From Rhodoferax sp. U11-2br (GTDB taxonomy: Bacteria; Pseudomonadota; Gammaproteobacteria; Burkholderiales; Burkholderiaceae_C), in NCBI RefSeq assembly GCF_018619435.1, contig NZ_JAHFZF010000013.1:44246-108245 (forward strand): a stretch of DNA of 64,000 bases, written 5' to 3'. How positions within the stretch are numbered: position 1 is the stretch's first letter; each line of letters begins with the position of its first letter. Under the pieces are notes generated by a model. That model was not told the origin of the DNA and made no database searches. It worked only from the letters and a program-made list of their open reading frames with translations. This document shows, piece by piece, positions 49,708 through 58,932 of this stretch. A program made the position numbers and the translations under genes.

Positions 49708-51678
49708 ATGGCTACCAAACCCAACTCTGAATACTCTGAAGGTTCGATCCGCGTTTTGAAAGGGCTCGAGCCCGTCAAACAGCGTCCGGGCATGTACACC
49801 CGCACAGACAACCCGCTACATATCATCCAGGAAGTACTGGACAACGCGGCCGACGAAGCGCTGGCTGGACATGGCAAAAAAATCAAGGTCACGGTGTTTG
49901 CCGATGGCTCGGTCAGCATCGAGGACGATGGCCGTGGCATCCCGTTTGGCTTGCATCCCACTGAGAACGCACCGGTGATTGAGCTTGTGTTCACCCAGTT
50001 GCACGCCGGCGGCAAGTTCGACAAAGGCAGTGGCGGCGCCTACAGCTTCTCGGGTGGTCTGCACGGTGTGGGTGTCAGCGTGACCAATGCCTTGAGCAGC
50101 CGACTGGAGGCCACCACCTACCGCGAGAGCCAGGTGGCTCGGTTGGTGTTCTCGGGCGGTGATGTGATCGAGCCTTTGAGTGTGCGACCAGCTGGTGACG
50201 GCGAACGCCGCAGCGGCACGCTGGTGCGGGTCTGGCCGGATGCCAAGTATTTTGAGTCGATGGTGCTGCCGATGGCGCACTTGGAGCACTTGCTGCGCAG
50301 CAAGGCGGTGTTGATGCCCGGCGTCACGGTGAGCCTGACACAAGAGAAGGCCAAGGAAACCCAGACCTGGCTGTTCAAAGGCGGCTTGCGTGACTATGTG
50401 ACACAGACCCTGACGGCCGAACCGGTGATCCCGCTGTTTGAAGGGGCGGGTTTTGCCGACGCGCAGAACGACAGTTTTGCCGACGGTGAAGGTGCGGCCT
50501 GGTGTGTGGCCTTCACCGAAGACGGTCAGCCGGTGCGTGAGAGTTATGTGAATCTGATCCCGACCACGGCCGGTGGCACCCACGAGTCCGGCCTGCGTGA
50601 TGGCTTGTTCACCGCGGTCAAGAGTTTTGTCGAGTTGCATTCGCTGCTGCCCAAGGGTGTCAAGCTGTTGCCTGACGATGTGTTTGCGCGTGCCAGTTAT
50701 GTGCTCTCGACCAAGGTGCTGGACCCGCAGTTTCAGGGCCAGATCAAGGAGCGCCTCAATTCGCGCGACGCGGTGCGGCTGGTGTCGAGTTTTGTGCGCC
50801 CGGCGCTGGAGTTATGGCTCAACCAGAACGTGGAACACGGCAAGAAGTTGGCCGAACTCGCGATCAAGGCCGCTCAAAGCCGCCAGAAGGCCAGCCAGAA
50901 GGTCGAAAAACGCAAGGGCTCAGGCGTGGCGGTGTTGCCCGGCAAGCTGACCGACTGCGAAAGCCGTGACATTCTCGAGAACGAGATGTTCCTGGTCGAA
51001 GGGGATTCGGCCGGTGGTAGTGCCAAGATGGGCCGCAACAAGGAAAGCCAGGCCGTTCTGCCGTTGCGCGGCAAGGTGCTCAACACCTGGGAGGTCGAGC
51101 GTGACCGCCTGTTTGCCAACAACGAAATCCATGACATCGCGGTGGCGATTGGTGTGGACCCCCACGGCCCGGACGATACCCCCGACCTGAGTGGCCTGCG
51201 TTACGGCAAGATTTGTATCCTGAGTGATGCGGACGTGGACGGCTCACACATCCAGGTGCTGCTGCTGACCCTGTTTTTCAAACACTTTCCTAAGCTGGTG
51301 GATGCCGGTCATATTTATGTGGCGCGCCCGCCCTTGTTCCGGGTCGATGCACCTGCGCGTGGCAAAAAGCCCGCGTCCAAAGCCTATGCGCTGGACGAAG
51401 GTGAGTTGACGGTGATACTGGACAAGTTGCGCAAGGAAGGTGTGCGTGAAGGCGCCTGGACCATCAGCCGCTTCAAAGGTCTGGGCGAGATGAATGCCGA
51501 ACAGCTGTGGGACACCACCCTGAACCCCGACACCCGCCGCCTGCTGCAGGTGGGGCTGGGCGGTCTAGACACCAAACAGACCGCCGAGCTGATGACCAAG
51601 CTCATGGGCAAGGGTGAAGCCGGTGCCCGGCGCGACCTGATGGAGTTGCACGGCGATTCGGTGGACCTGGATATTTAG
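49708..51678 (+). CDS. parE: DNA topoisomerase IV subunit B
   Basis: The ATPase subunit of the decatenating type II topoisomerase. It has 656 residues. The GHKL ATP site is visible in EVLDNAADEALAGHG, IEDDGRGIPFG and SGGLHGVGVSVTNALS. The Toprim region has LVEGDSAGGSAKMGR, ILSDADVDGSHIQVLLLTLF and the C-terminal FKGLGEMNAEQLWDTT. Its neighbour parC 75 bases downstream, and the short Toprim without the GyrB insert, point to ParE rather than GyrB. A repeat copy starts just after the stop. Confidence 0.95.
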   Translation: MATKPNSEYSEGSIRVLKGLEPVKQRPGMYTRTDNPLHIIQEVLDNAADEALAGHGKKIKVTVFADGSVSIEDDGRGIPFGLHPTENAPVIELVFTQLHAGGKFDKGSGGAYSFSGGLHGVGVSVTNALSSRLEATTYRESQVARLVFSGGDVIEPLSVRPAGDGERRSGTLVRVWPDAKYFESMVLPMAHLEHLLRSKAVLMPGVTVSLTQEKAKETQTWLFKGGLRDYVTQTLTAEPVIPLFEGAGFADAQNDSFADGEGAAWCVAFTEDGQPVRESYVNLIPTTAGGTHESGLRDGLFTAVKSFVELHSLLPKGVKLLPDDVFARASYVLSTKVLDPQFQGQIKERLNSRDAVRLVSSFVRPALELWLNQNVEHGKKLAELAIKAAQSRQKASQKVEKRKGSGVAVLPGKLTDCESRDILENEMFLVEGDSAGGSAKMGRNKESQAVLPLRGKVLNTWEVERDRLFANNEIHDIAVAIGVDPHGPDDTPDLSGLRYGKICILSDADVDGSHIQVLLLTLFFKHFPKLVDAGHIYVARPPLFRVDAPARGKKPASKAYALDEGELTVILDKLRKEGVREGAWTISRFKGLGEMNAEQLWDTTLNPDTRRLLQVGLGGLDTKQTAELMTKLMGKGEAGARRDLMELHGDSVDLDI

Positions 51679-51726
51679 TCATTTTTGCCTTCAGCCCTTA
51701 CAAGTCAAGGGCTAGCAGCTACAACA
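51679..51726 (-). repeat. Repeat copy between parE and parC
   Basis: Reverse copy: TTTTTGCCTTCAGCCCTTAC, AAGTCAAGGGCTAGCAGCTA. The AGCCCTT/AAGGGCT arms are perfect. It is contained in the 75-base parE-parC spacer and keeps the parC frame open upstream to 51685, but no start site supports that extension. Confidence 0.85.
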
Positions 51727-51753
51727 GTCAGAGCAGATCACAAGAGTTTCCCC

Positions 51754-54153
51754 ATGACCGACATCATTTTGATTGACCCACCGCAGCCCAGCCAACCTGA
51801 TGCGGACGAGACCCCCAGTCTGGCCAGTTACGCCCAGCGTGCTTACCTGGAGTACGCGCTCAGTGTGGTCAAGGGCCGCGCCTTGCCCGACGTCTGTGAC
51901 GGCCAGAAGCCGGTGCAGCGCCGCATCTTGTACGCCATGTCGCGCATGGGCTTAGGGTTTGGTGGGGCCAATGGCAACACCGGCGCCAAGCCGGTCAAGT
52001 GCGCGCGCGTGGTCGGTGATGTGCTGGGCCGTTACCACCCGCATGGCGACAGTGCTGCGTATGACGCGCTGGTGCGTATGGCGCAAGACTTTTCCCAGCG
52101 TTACCCGCTGATCGACGGCCAGGGCAACTTTGGCAGCCGTGACGGCGACGGTGCCGCTGCCATGCGTTACACCGAAGCGCGCCTGGCCAAAATCACCAGC
52201 CTGCTGCTCGACGAAATCGACGAAGGCACGGTCGACTTCACACCGAATTACGACGGATCCACCGAAGAGCCTCGCCAGCTGCCCGCCCGCCTGCCGTTTG
52301 CGCTGCTCAACGGCGCCAGCGGTATTGCGGTCGGTTTGGCCACCGAAATCCCGAGCCACAACCTGGGTGAAGTGGCACAAGCTTGTGTGGCGCTGATCAA
52401 GAACCCCGAGCTGACTGACGACGAGTTGTTCTCCCTGGTGCCCGGGCCGGATTACCCAGGCGGAGGCCAGATCATCAGCAGCGCAGGTGAAATTGCCGAG
52501 GCGTATCGCACCGGTCGCGGTTCGCTCAAATGCCGTGCGCGCTGGAAGATCGAGGATCTGGCGCGTGGCCAGTGGCAATTGGTGGTGACCGAGTTGCCGC
52601 CCGGTGTCAGCACCCAGCGCGTGTTGGAAGAGATTGAGGACCTGAGCAACCCCAAGGTCAAGGCCGGTAAAAAGGCGCTCACGCTGGAGCAAAACCAGCT
52701 GAAGGCCACGCTGCTGTCGGTGCTGGACGGGGTGCGTGACGAGTCCAGCAAAGACGCCGCGGTGCGCCTGGTATGTGAACCCAAAACCAGCCGCATCGGC
52801 CAACAGGAACTGATCAACACCTTGCTGGCACACACCAGCCTGGAGACCACCAGCCCGATCAACCTGACCATGATTGGCCTGGATGGCCGACCCACGCAAA
52901 AGTCGCTGCGCCAGATGTTCACCGAGTGGATTGCGTTTCGCCAGACCACCATCGAGCGGCGTTCGCAGCACCGCTTGGACAAGGTGTTGGATCGCATCCA
53001 CATCCTGGAGGGCAGGGCGCTGGTGCTCCTCAATATTGACGAAGTGATTGCCATCATCCGTCAGAGTGACGAGCCCAAAGCGGCGCTGATAGAGCGCTTC
53101 AAACTGTCTGAACGCCAAGCCGAAGACATTCTTGAAATCCGCTTGCGCCAACTGGCCCGGCTGGAGGCGATCAAGATAGAGCAGGAATTGGCTGGTCTGC
53201 GTGGTGAGCAACAAAAACTCGAAGAACTGCTGGGCAGCCCGGCCGTGTTGCGCCGCCTGATGGTCAAGGAAATTGAGGCGGATGCCAAAACCTTTGCCGA
53301 CCCACGCCGCACCCTGATCCAGGCCGAGAAAAAAGTCGTGCTCGAAGTCAAGGTGGTGGACGAGCCGGTGACGGTGGTGGTCAGCCAAAAAGGCTGGGTG
53401 CGTGCACAAAAAGGCTGGGCCAAGGAGCGCACGGCAGGTGCTGGCGCGGCAACGGTTGGTGCCGCGCAGCCGGAATACACCTTCAAGGCCGGGGATGCCT
53501 TGTACGGCACCTTCGAGTGCCGCACGGTGGACACCTTGCTGGCCTTTGGCAGCAATGGCCGCGTTTATTCGGTGCCGGTGTCGCTGCTGCCGGGTGGTCG
53601 TGGTGATGGCCAACCCATCACCAGCCTGATCGAACTGGAGGCAGGCACCCAGCTGCTGTATTACTTTGCCGGGCCGATGAGCGCCACGCTGCTGCTGTCC
53701 AGTTCCGGTGCCTACGGTTTCCTGGCATCGGTTGAGAACATGGTCAGCAAGTTCAAGGCGGGCAAGGCCTTTGTCACGGTCAACGACGGAGAGGTGCTGT
53801 GCGCGCCCTCGGTGGTGGCGAGTGAGGCGGGCTCGGCACCATGGCCAGCGGCCACCCATGTGGCCTGCGCCTCGGTGGGTGGGCGGATTCTGACCTTTGA
53901 GATCAGTGAACTCAAGACCCTGGCCAACGGCGGGCGTGGCCTGATGCTGATCGACCTGGAAGACAAGGACACGCTGGCTGGTGCCTGCGCCTACAACCGC
54001 AGTGTGCGCATCGACGGCATCGGCCGTGGTGGCAAAGTGCGTGATGAAACCCTGGAAATCCGCAGCCTCAACAACGCCCGTGCCGCACGGGCGCGCAAGG
54101 GCAAGCTGGCGGACCTGGGCTTCAAACCGGCGTCGGTGACACGGGTCGAGTGA
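51754..54153 (+). CDS. parC: DNA topoisomerase IV subunit A
   Basis: The DNA-cutting subunit of topoisomerase IV. It has 799 residues from the ATG at 51754 ([10 protein letters not shown]). The winged-helix region has [18 protein letters not shown] and the quinolone region [13 protein letters not shown], with the Ser and Asp of the sensitive form. Catalytic Tyr is in [12 protein letters not shown] coiled-coil gate ([20 protein letters not shown]) and a C-terminal beta-pinwheel follow. The pinwheel lacks an obvious GyrA-box, supporting ParC over GyrA. Confidence 0.94.
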   Translation: MTDIILIDPPQPSQPDADETPSLASYAQRAYLEYALSVVKGRALPDVCDGQKPVQRRILYAMSRMGLGFGGANGNTGAKPVKCARVVGDVLGRYHPHGDSAAYDALVRMAQDFSQRYPLIDGQGNFGSRDGDGAAAMRYTEARLAKITSLLLDEIDEGTVDFTPNYDGSTEEPRQLPARLPFALLNGASGIAVGLATEIPSHNLGEVAQACVALIKNPELTDDELFSLVPGPDYPGGGQIISSAGEIAEAYRTGRGSLKCRARWKIEDLARGQWQLVVTELPPGVSTQRVLEEIEDLSNPKVKAGKKALTLEQNQLKATLLSVLDGVRDESSKDAAVRLVCEPKTSRIGQQELINTLLAHTSLETTSPINLTMIGLDGRPTQKSLRQMFTEWIAFRQTTIERRSQHRLDKVLDRIHILEGRALVLLNIDEVIAIIRQSDEPKAALIERFKLSERQAEDILEIRLRQLARLEAIKIEQELAGLRGEQQKLEELLGSPAVLRRLMVKEIEADAKTFADPRRTLIQAEKKVVLEVKVVDEPVTVVVSQKGWVRAQKGWAKERTAGAGAATVGAAQPEYTFKAGDALYGTFECRTVDTLLAFGSNGRVYSVPVSLLPGGRGDGQPITSLIELEAGTQLLYYFAGPMSATLLLSSSGAYGFLASVENMVSKFKAGKAFVTVNDGEVLCAPSVVASEAGSAPWPAATHVACASVGGRILTFEISELKTLANGGRGLMLIDLEDKDTLAGACAYNRSVRIDGIGRGGKVRDETLEIRSLNNARAARARKGKLADLGFKPASVTRVE

Positions 54154-54335
54154 TCTGACAGCCAGTTGTCATACCAGGCTGCGATGATCTGAGGTGAAGG
54201 CGCCGGGATGTCGGTCAGACCATGCTGTGCACCAGACCCGACCTTATTCTGGACGGGATACTGGCAAGCTTATTGCAGTGTCCTGGTGCTTGTGCCAGCT
54301 GTGTTGGCCCCTGCGATTGACTGGAGTGACCTGAG

Positions 54336-55046
54336 ATGAAACCCGTTTTGATCCTTTGCCCTGGGCTGATGTGTGATGACGCCGTCTGGGCACCACAACT
54401 GCCCGCCTTGTCGGCCACCCATGACTGCATCGTGATGGACTACGGCCTGCGCACCACCTTGGCCGACATGGCCCGCCAGGTGCTGGAGACCGCACCGCCC
54501 GGGGTGTTTGCACTGGCCGGCCATTCGATGGGCGGGCGGGTGGCGCTGGAGGTGGTGCGCCTGGCGCCGCAGCGTGTGTCACATCTGGCCTTGCTCGATA
54601 CCGGCACCCACCCCCTGGCCGAGGGGGAGCCCGGTGTCAAGGAAAAAGCGGGCCGACTGGCCTTGGTGGCCTTGGCCAAAGAGCAGGGCATGCGGGTCAT
54701 GGGGCGCCAATGGTTACCCAACATGGTGCACCCGGACGTGCATGGCACGCCGCTGTTTGAATCGATTCTGGACATGTTAGAGCGCAGCAACCCCGAGCGT
54801 TTTGCCGCACAGATCCACGCGCTGCTGGCCCGTCCGGACGCTGCGGTGGTGTTGCCCACCATCAGCGGCCCGACCCTGGTGCTGACCGGTGAGCAAGACC
54901 TGTGGAGCCCGCCCGAGCAACACGCAGCGTTTGCCCGCATCATCCGGGATGCCGAGCTGGTGGTGGTCCGCCACTGCGGCCACATGAGCACGCTGGAACA
55001 GCCCGAGGCCGTCACGGCAGCGATGCAACGCTGGTTGCAGCGTTAA
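54336..55046 (+). CDS. Alpha/beta hydrolase
   Basis: A 236-residue protein of the alpha/beta hydrolase fold. The nucleophile elbow is AGHSMGGRVALEVVRLAPQR (Ser), the acid is probably the Asp in LTGEQDLWSPPEQH, and the catalytic His is in VRHCGHMSTLEQPEAV. The start MKPVLILCPGLMCDDAVW supplies the oxyanion-hole region. Substrate and pathway are unknown. It precedes the van genes but is separated from them by 367 bases and a repeat copy, so a functional link is uncertain. Confidence 0.85.
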   Translation: MKPVLILCPGLMCDDAVWAPQLPALSATHDCIVMDYGLRTTLADMARQVLETAPPGVFALAGHSMGGRVALEVVRLAPQRVSHLALLDTGTHPLAEGEPGVKEKAGRLALVALAKEQGMRVMGRQWLPNMVHPDVHGTPLFESILDMLERSNPERFAAQIHALLARPDAAVVLPTISGPTLVLTGEQDLWSPPEQHAAFARIIRDAELVVVRHCGHMSTLEQPEAVTAAMQRWLQR

Positions 55047-55110
55047 GCTACTGCAATATCAGGAGCTACTGGCCCTTGTTGGATAAGGGCTAGAGACCCA
55101 TTTGGCTTGA
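55047..55110 (+). repeat. Repeat copy after the alpha/beta hydrolase gene
   Basis: Forward copy, well preserved: AGGAGCTACTGGCCCTTGTT, GGATAAGGGCTAGAGACC, CATTTGGCTTGA. It begins at the TAA stop of the hydrolase gene. The stretch after it (55111-55288) shows no gene or clear motif. Confidence 0.85.
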
Positions 55111-55288
55111 AACCCATGGTCAGGCCGGCACCCCACCCGGGCACACGAGTTTGCCTCGCAGCGCGCTTCAAAACACCCCAGCTCCTGCCCCGTTGATCCG
55201 GGGCGCTCACATTTCCCACGGCGGCGTTGGGTTTGGCCGCCAGCATGCGCAGGGGTGACCTGTTCAACATCTTGTTATATCTGCTATT

Positions 55289-55359
55289 GGATACAGTATC
55301 CTAGGATTTACCCTTTATAAAGGGCAAATCAGCTTGTTTTAGGGGGTTGTTGTATACAA
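55289..55359 (+). promoter_or_regulatory. Three stacked palindromes upstream of vanA (candidate operator region)
   Basis: GGATAC-A-GTATCC (55289-55301) comes first. CCCTTTATAAAGGG (55311-55324) follows, extended by GATTT/AAATC arms with one mismatch to 55305-55330. TTGTATACAA (55350-55359) is the third. TTGTATACAA is the type of site bound by GntR/FadR (FCD) regulators. The GntR protein at the right end of the window is a candidate binder; that link is inference. Confidence 0.6.
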
Positions 55360-55413
55360 AATTGGTGCATCCAACGGTTTACCTAACCCTTAGCCCACCC
55401 CATAGAGGTCACC

Positions 55414-56466
55414 ATGTTCCTGAAAAACACCTGGTATGTTGCTGCCACCCCCAACGAGATCGACGACAAACCCCTGGGCCGCACCATCTGCGGCGAATCC
55501 ATCGCCTTCTACCGTGGCGAGGCCAACAAGGTGGCCGCGGTGGAAGACTTCTGCCCACACCGGGGTGCGCCGCTGTCGCTCGGTTATGTGTCTGAGGGCA
55601 AACTGGTCTGTGGTTACCACGGCCTGGAAATGGGCTGTGAGGGCAAGACCATCGCCATGCCGGGCCAGCGTGTGCGCGGTTTTCCCGCCATCAAAAGTTA
55701 CCCGGTGGTGGAGCGCTACGGCTTCATCTGGGTCTGGCCGGGTGATGCGGCCCAGGCCGACGAGGCCCAAATCCCGCACATGGACTGGTATGACAACCCC
55801 GAGTGGGCCTATGGTGGTGGGCTGTACCACATCGCTTGCGACTACCGCCTGATGATCGACAACCTGATGGACCTGACGCACGAGACCTATGTGCACGCCA
55901 CCAGCATCGGCCAGAAAGAAATTGATGAGACGCCCTGTAAGACCACCACCGAGGGCGACATGGTGGTCACCAGCCGCTTCATGAGCGGCATCCAGCCGCC
56001 GCCGTTTTGGAAAATGGGTTTGCGTGCCAACAACCTGGCCGACGATGTGCCGGTGGACCGTTGGCAGATTTGCCGCTTCACCCCGCCGAGCCATGTGATG
56101 ATTGAAGTGGGCGTGGCGCACCAGGGGCATGGTGGTTACGACGCGCCCAACGACAAAAAAGCTTACAGCGTGGTGGTGGACTTCATCACCCCCGAGACCG
56201 AGACCTCGATCCATTACTTCTGGGGCATGGCGCGCAAGTTCAAACCCGAAGACCGTGCGCTCACCGCCAGCATCCGCGAGGGCCAGGGCAAAATTTTTGC
56301 CGAAGACCTGGAGATGCTGGAGCGCCAACAAAAGAACCTGCTGGCGCACCCCGAGCGCGCCTTGCTGATGCTCAACATCGACGCCGGTGGTGTGCAGTCG
56401 CGCCGCGTATTAGACCGCTTATTGGCACAGGATGCCGCACAGCCCTTGTCAGCATTGGCTGCTTAA
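55414..56466 (+). CDS. vanA: Vanillate O-demethylase oxygenase subunit (Rieske oxygenase)
   Basis: It hydroxylates the methoxy group of vanillate, releasing formaldehyde and protocatechuate. It has 350 residues, with the Rieske [2Fe-2S] motif C47-P-H49 and C66-G-Y-H69. The mononuclear iron site lies in LMIDNLMDLTHETYVHATS. The N-terminus MFLKNTWYVAATPNEI is typical of VanA, though related enzymes act on other methoxybenzoates or toluenesulfonate. GAGGTCACC precedes the ATG. vanB follows 19 bases later. Confidence 0.85.
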   Translation: MFLKNTWYVAATPNEIDDKPLGRTICGESIAFYRGEANKVAAVEDFCPHRGAPLSLGYVSEGKLVCGYHGLEMGCEGKTIAMPGQRVRGFPAIKSYPVVERYGFIWVWPGDAAQADEAQIPHMDWYDNPEWAYGGGLYHIACDYRLMIDNLMDLTHETYVHATSIGQKEIDETPCKTTTEGDMVVTSRFMSGIQPPPFWKMGLRANNLADDVPVDRWQICRFTPPSHVMIEVGVAHQGHGGYDAPNDKKAYSVVVDFITPETETSIHYFWGMARKFKPEDRALTASIREGQGKIFAEDLEMLERQQKNLLAHPERALLMLNIDAGGVQSRRVLDRLLAQDAAQPLSALAA

Positions 56467-56485
56467 CTCCATTTCTCATAGCAAC

Positions 56486-57451
56486 ATGACAAGCTCGACA
56501 CTTTCTGTGCGTGTGACGCGCAAATGGACCGAGGCGCAAGACATCTGCGCCTTGGAACTGATGGCGCAACCGGGGCAGAGCCTGCCCGCGTTTTCGGCAG
56601 GCTCTCACATTGACGTGCATTTGCTCGGCAGTTTCACTCGCTCGTATTCGCTGTGCAATGACCCTCAAGAGCAGCATCGCTACGTGATTGGCGTGCTGCG
56701 TGACCCGGCATCACGCGGTGGCTCGGTGGCGGTGCATGATCTGATTAAGACCGGGCAGACCTTGCAGATCAGCCCGCCCAAAAACCACTTTGCCTTGCAG
56801 CAGGATGCCCGACGCCATCTGCTGCTGGCCGGTGGCATTGGCATCACGCCCATTCTGTGCATGGCTGAGCACCTGGCCAAGAGCGGGGCTGACTTTGAGC
56901 TGCATTACTGCAGCCGTTCGCGGGAACGTACCGCCTTTGTCCAGCACATCGCAGCGTCGGCCTTTGCCCAGCGTGTCCAGTTCCATTTTGACGACGCCGC
57001 ACCCGCACAACAACTGGATCTGACGGCGATGCTGGCAACACCCACACCGGGTCAGCACCTGTATGTCTGCGGTCCCAAGGGCTTCATGGACGCGGTGCTG
57101 GGCAGCGCCCGTGCCAAAGGCTGGCCCGAGGCACAGTTGCACTACGAGTTTTTTGCTGCCGAGGTGAAACACAGCGCAGACGAGGCCAGCTTTGAAGTGC
57201 AACTGGCCAGCAGCGGCAAGGTGATCCCCGTGGCAGGTGGCCAGACGGTGCTGCAGGCTCTATCTGCTGCGGGTGTGGAGATCGAGTTTGCCTGTGAGCA
57301 GGGTGTCTGTGGCACCTGCCTGACCCGGGTGTTGCAAGGTGTGCCCGAGCACAAAGACAGCTACCTGACCCCCGAAGAACAGGCCGCCAACGACCAGTTT
57401 TTGCCCTGTTGCTCACGCGCCAAGACGGCGCGGCTGGTGCTGGATCTCTGA
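56486..57451 (+). CDS. vanB: Vanillate O-demethylase reductase subunit
   Basis: It passes electrons from NAD(P)H through FMN and a [2Fe-2S] centre to VanA. It has 321 residues. The flavin site is FTRSYSLCNDPQE, the NAD site LLLAGGIGITPILCMAEHL and YVCGPKGFMDAVL. The C-terminal plant-type ferredoxin domain has CEQGVCGTC and the fourth Cys in LPCC. This order (flavin, NAD, ferredoxin last) is the phthalate dioxygenase reductase class. The ATG at 56486 is chosen; an upstream frame overlaps vanA. Confidence 0.9.
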   Translation: MTSSTLSVRVTRKWTEAQDICALELMAQPGQSLPAFSAGSHIDVHLLGSFTRSYSLCNDPQEQHRYVIGVLRDPASRGGSVAVHDLIKTGQTLQISPPKNHFALQQDARRHLLLAGGIGITPILCMAEHLAKSGADFELHYCSRSRERTAFVQHIAASAFAQRVQFHFDDAAPAQQLDLTAMLATPTPGQHLYVCGPKGFMDAVLGSARAKGWPEAQLHYEFFAAEVKHSADEASFEVQLASSGKVIPVAGGQTVLQALSAAGVEIEFACEQGVCGTCLTRVLQGVPEHKDSYLTPEEQAANDQFLPCCSRAKTARLVLDL

Positions 57452-57472
57452 GTCGCTCTGTCTGCTGCGTTA

Positions 57473-57525
57473 GTCATAGCGCCCTGGCCTGATAAAAAAA
57501 GGGCCAAGGCGCAATTCTTTCAAAA
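57473..57525 (+). repeat. Degenerate repeat copy between vanB and the hemerythrin gene
   Basis: ATAGCGCCCTGGCCTGAT, then AAAAAAGGGCCAAGGCGC. The arms GCGCC...TGGCC and GGCCA...GGCGC pair well, so it may also end both convergent transcripts. The core differs from the main form. Confidence 0.5.
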
Positions 57526-57531
57526 CGCCGC

Positions 57532-58116
57532 TTAAGCCTCACCCAAGCCAATTGGCGCGGGTGCCTGGGTCACGATCTGGGTGAACAGGCGGTCGTAGAT
57601 CGGGTCGCGTGGGTACTTGCCGGTGAGGGGGTCGCAGTTGGTCTCAAAAGCGGCATCAATCACAGACCAGTCCTCGGCACTGAGCACCCGCAGGGCCGCA
57701 GGTAACACCACGGTTTCTTCCAGGCGCATGTGAGTCATGTAAAAACTCAGGTAACGCCGGGCGGCGTTCTCAAACACGGCGCGGCGGGTTTCGCCCAGCA
57801 GCTCCCAGGCCAGTAACTGGTGTTGCAATTCACGCACCGCGACTTCGCCATGGGCATGGTCCTGGCCCAGCTGCTCAATCGCGGTGCGGGTTTCGGGCGC
57901 CAGCCGGGCCACGGGCGGGAACAGCAGCTCGGTCTCTTTGGGGTGGTGGCGTTGTTCGGGAAACTCGTCGATGTAGAACAACATCGCACGCATCACCTCA
58001 AAAAAAGTCTGTGGGTTGGCACCCGGGCCCCGGTCGAGCATCATGCCGATGGAGCGCAGCATCGAGGCCAGGGCGGTGTGTTCGTCGTGGATGATTTGAA
58101 TGCTGGAGTGGATCAA
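57532..58116 (-). CDS. Hemerythrin HHE-domain protein
   Basis: A 194-residue four-helix protein that likely binds a di-iron centre. The ligand pattern is visible: IHDEH near residue 10, HHPKE near 58, DHAHGE near 85 and HMRLEE near 121. Such proteins sense or store oxygen or nitric oxide, or protect iron enzymes. It lies between vanAB (convergent) and the liv genes on the same strand. It may support the oxygen-using VanA, but that is a guess. Confidence 0.85.
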   Translation of the reverse strand: MIHSSIQIIHDEHTALASMLRSIGMMLDRGPGANPQTFFEVMRAMLFYIDEFPEQRHHPKETELLFPPVARLAPETRTAIEQLGQDHAHGEVAVRELQHQLLAWELLGETRRAVFENAARRYLSFYMTHMRLEETVVLPAALRVLSAEDWSVIDAAFETNCDPLTGKYPRDPIYDRLFTQIVTQAPAPIGLGEA

Positions 58117-58138
58117 CTGGATTCCCCTTGGGTTTGAG

Positions 58139-58192
58139 TATCAAAACAGGCTGTAGCCCTTATTTTGAAAGGGCTTGTAGCTCTACAAATCA
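58139..58192 (-). repeat. Repeat copy between the hemerythrin gene and livF
   Basis: Reverse copy: ACAGGCTGTAGCCCTTATT, TTGAAAGGGCTTGTAGCTC. The AGCCCTT/AAGGGCT arms are perfect. It fills most of the 90-base spacer. Confidence 0.85.
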
Positions 58193-58206
58193 GAGTAAGC
58201 AAGGCG

Positions 58207-58932
58207 TCAACGCGCCACCCCCAGCAACTTGTCGAGCAGCTCGGGCTGCTCCTGCAGGCTGCGCGCGCTGCCCGCATACACCACGGTGCCATGGTCCAGC
58301 ACCGCCGCGGTGTCCGAGATCGCCAAAATCGCCTGCGGGTGTTGTTCCACGATGATGGCAGAGAGACCCTCCTCACGCGTGATACGCCGGATGGCCCGCA
58401 GCAGCTCCTGCACGATGATGGGCGCCAGGCCTTCGCAGGGTTCGTCCAGCAGCAGCAGCGTCGGGTTGAGCACCAGCGCACGGCCCAGGGCCAGCATCTG
58501 TTGTTCACCGCCCGAGAGTTGGGTGCCCAGGTTGCTCTTGCGTTCGGCCAGCCGGGGAAACAGCTCATAAACCCGTGCCGGCGTCCAGGGGCTCGACGCT
58601 CGCCCAGCACGCTGTGGCCGCGCCACGGCGGTGAGGTTTTCATGCACCGTGAGTGACTTGAAGATGTTGCGCTCTTGCGGCACCCAGCCAATACCCGCCG
58701 CCGCCCGTTCGTGGGACGGCAGCTTGTGCAGCACTTGGCCGCCCAGCAGGATGCTGCCCGCGTGTTGCTGGGTGGCGCCAGCCAGGGTGTTGATCAAGGT
58801 GGTTTTGCCGGTGCCGTTGCGCCCGAGCAGGGCCAACGTCTGACCGGGGTCGATCGAGAGTGACACCTCATGCAACACCACGGCTTCGCCATAACCAGCG
58901 CTCAAGCCTTGCACATTTAACAGTTCAGCCAT
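58207..58932 (-). CDS. livF: Branched-chain-type ABC transporter ATPase LivF
   Basis: One of the two ATPases of a HAAT-family importer. It has 241 residues with Walker A LLGRNGTGKTTLINTLAG, Q-loop GWVPQERNIFKSLTVHENL, signature LSGGEQQMLALGRAL and Walker B LLLLDEPCEGLAP. The last gene of the livJ-H-M-G-F run. Its start at 58932 overlaps the livG end by eight bases. The substrate is set by LivJ and is probably an aromatic acid in this context, not proven. Confidence 0.92.
   Translation of the reverse strand: MAELLNVQGLSAGYGEAVVLHEVSLSIDPGQTLALLGRNGTGKTTLINTLAGATQQHAGSILLGGQVLHKLPSHERAAAGIGWVPQERNIFKSLTVHENLTAVARPQRAGRASSPWTPARVYELFPRLAERKSNLGTQLSGGEQQMLALGRALVLNPTLLLLDEPCEGLAPIIVQELLRAIRRITREEGLSAIIVEQHPQAILAISDTAAVLDHGTVVYAGSARSLQEQPELLDKLLGVAR

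Noticed and set aside
51685..51753. N-terminal extension of parC through the repeat
   Set aside because: The extension would encode repeat sequence and has no ribosome binding site; ParC homology starts after the ATG at 51754.
51952..53859. A 635-codon minus-strand open frame
   Set aside because: It lies wholly antisense to parC, is rich in His/Arg/Gln as shadow frames are in GC-rich DNA, and matches no family.
57084..57416. A 110-codon Arg/Pro-rich minus-strand frame
   Set aside because: Shadow of the vanB ferredoxin domain.
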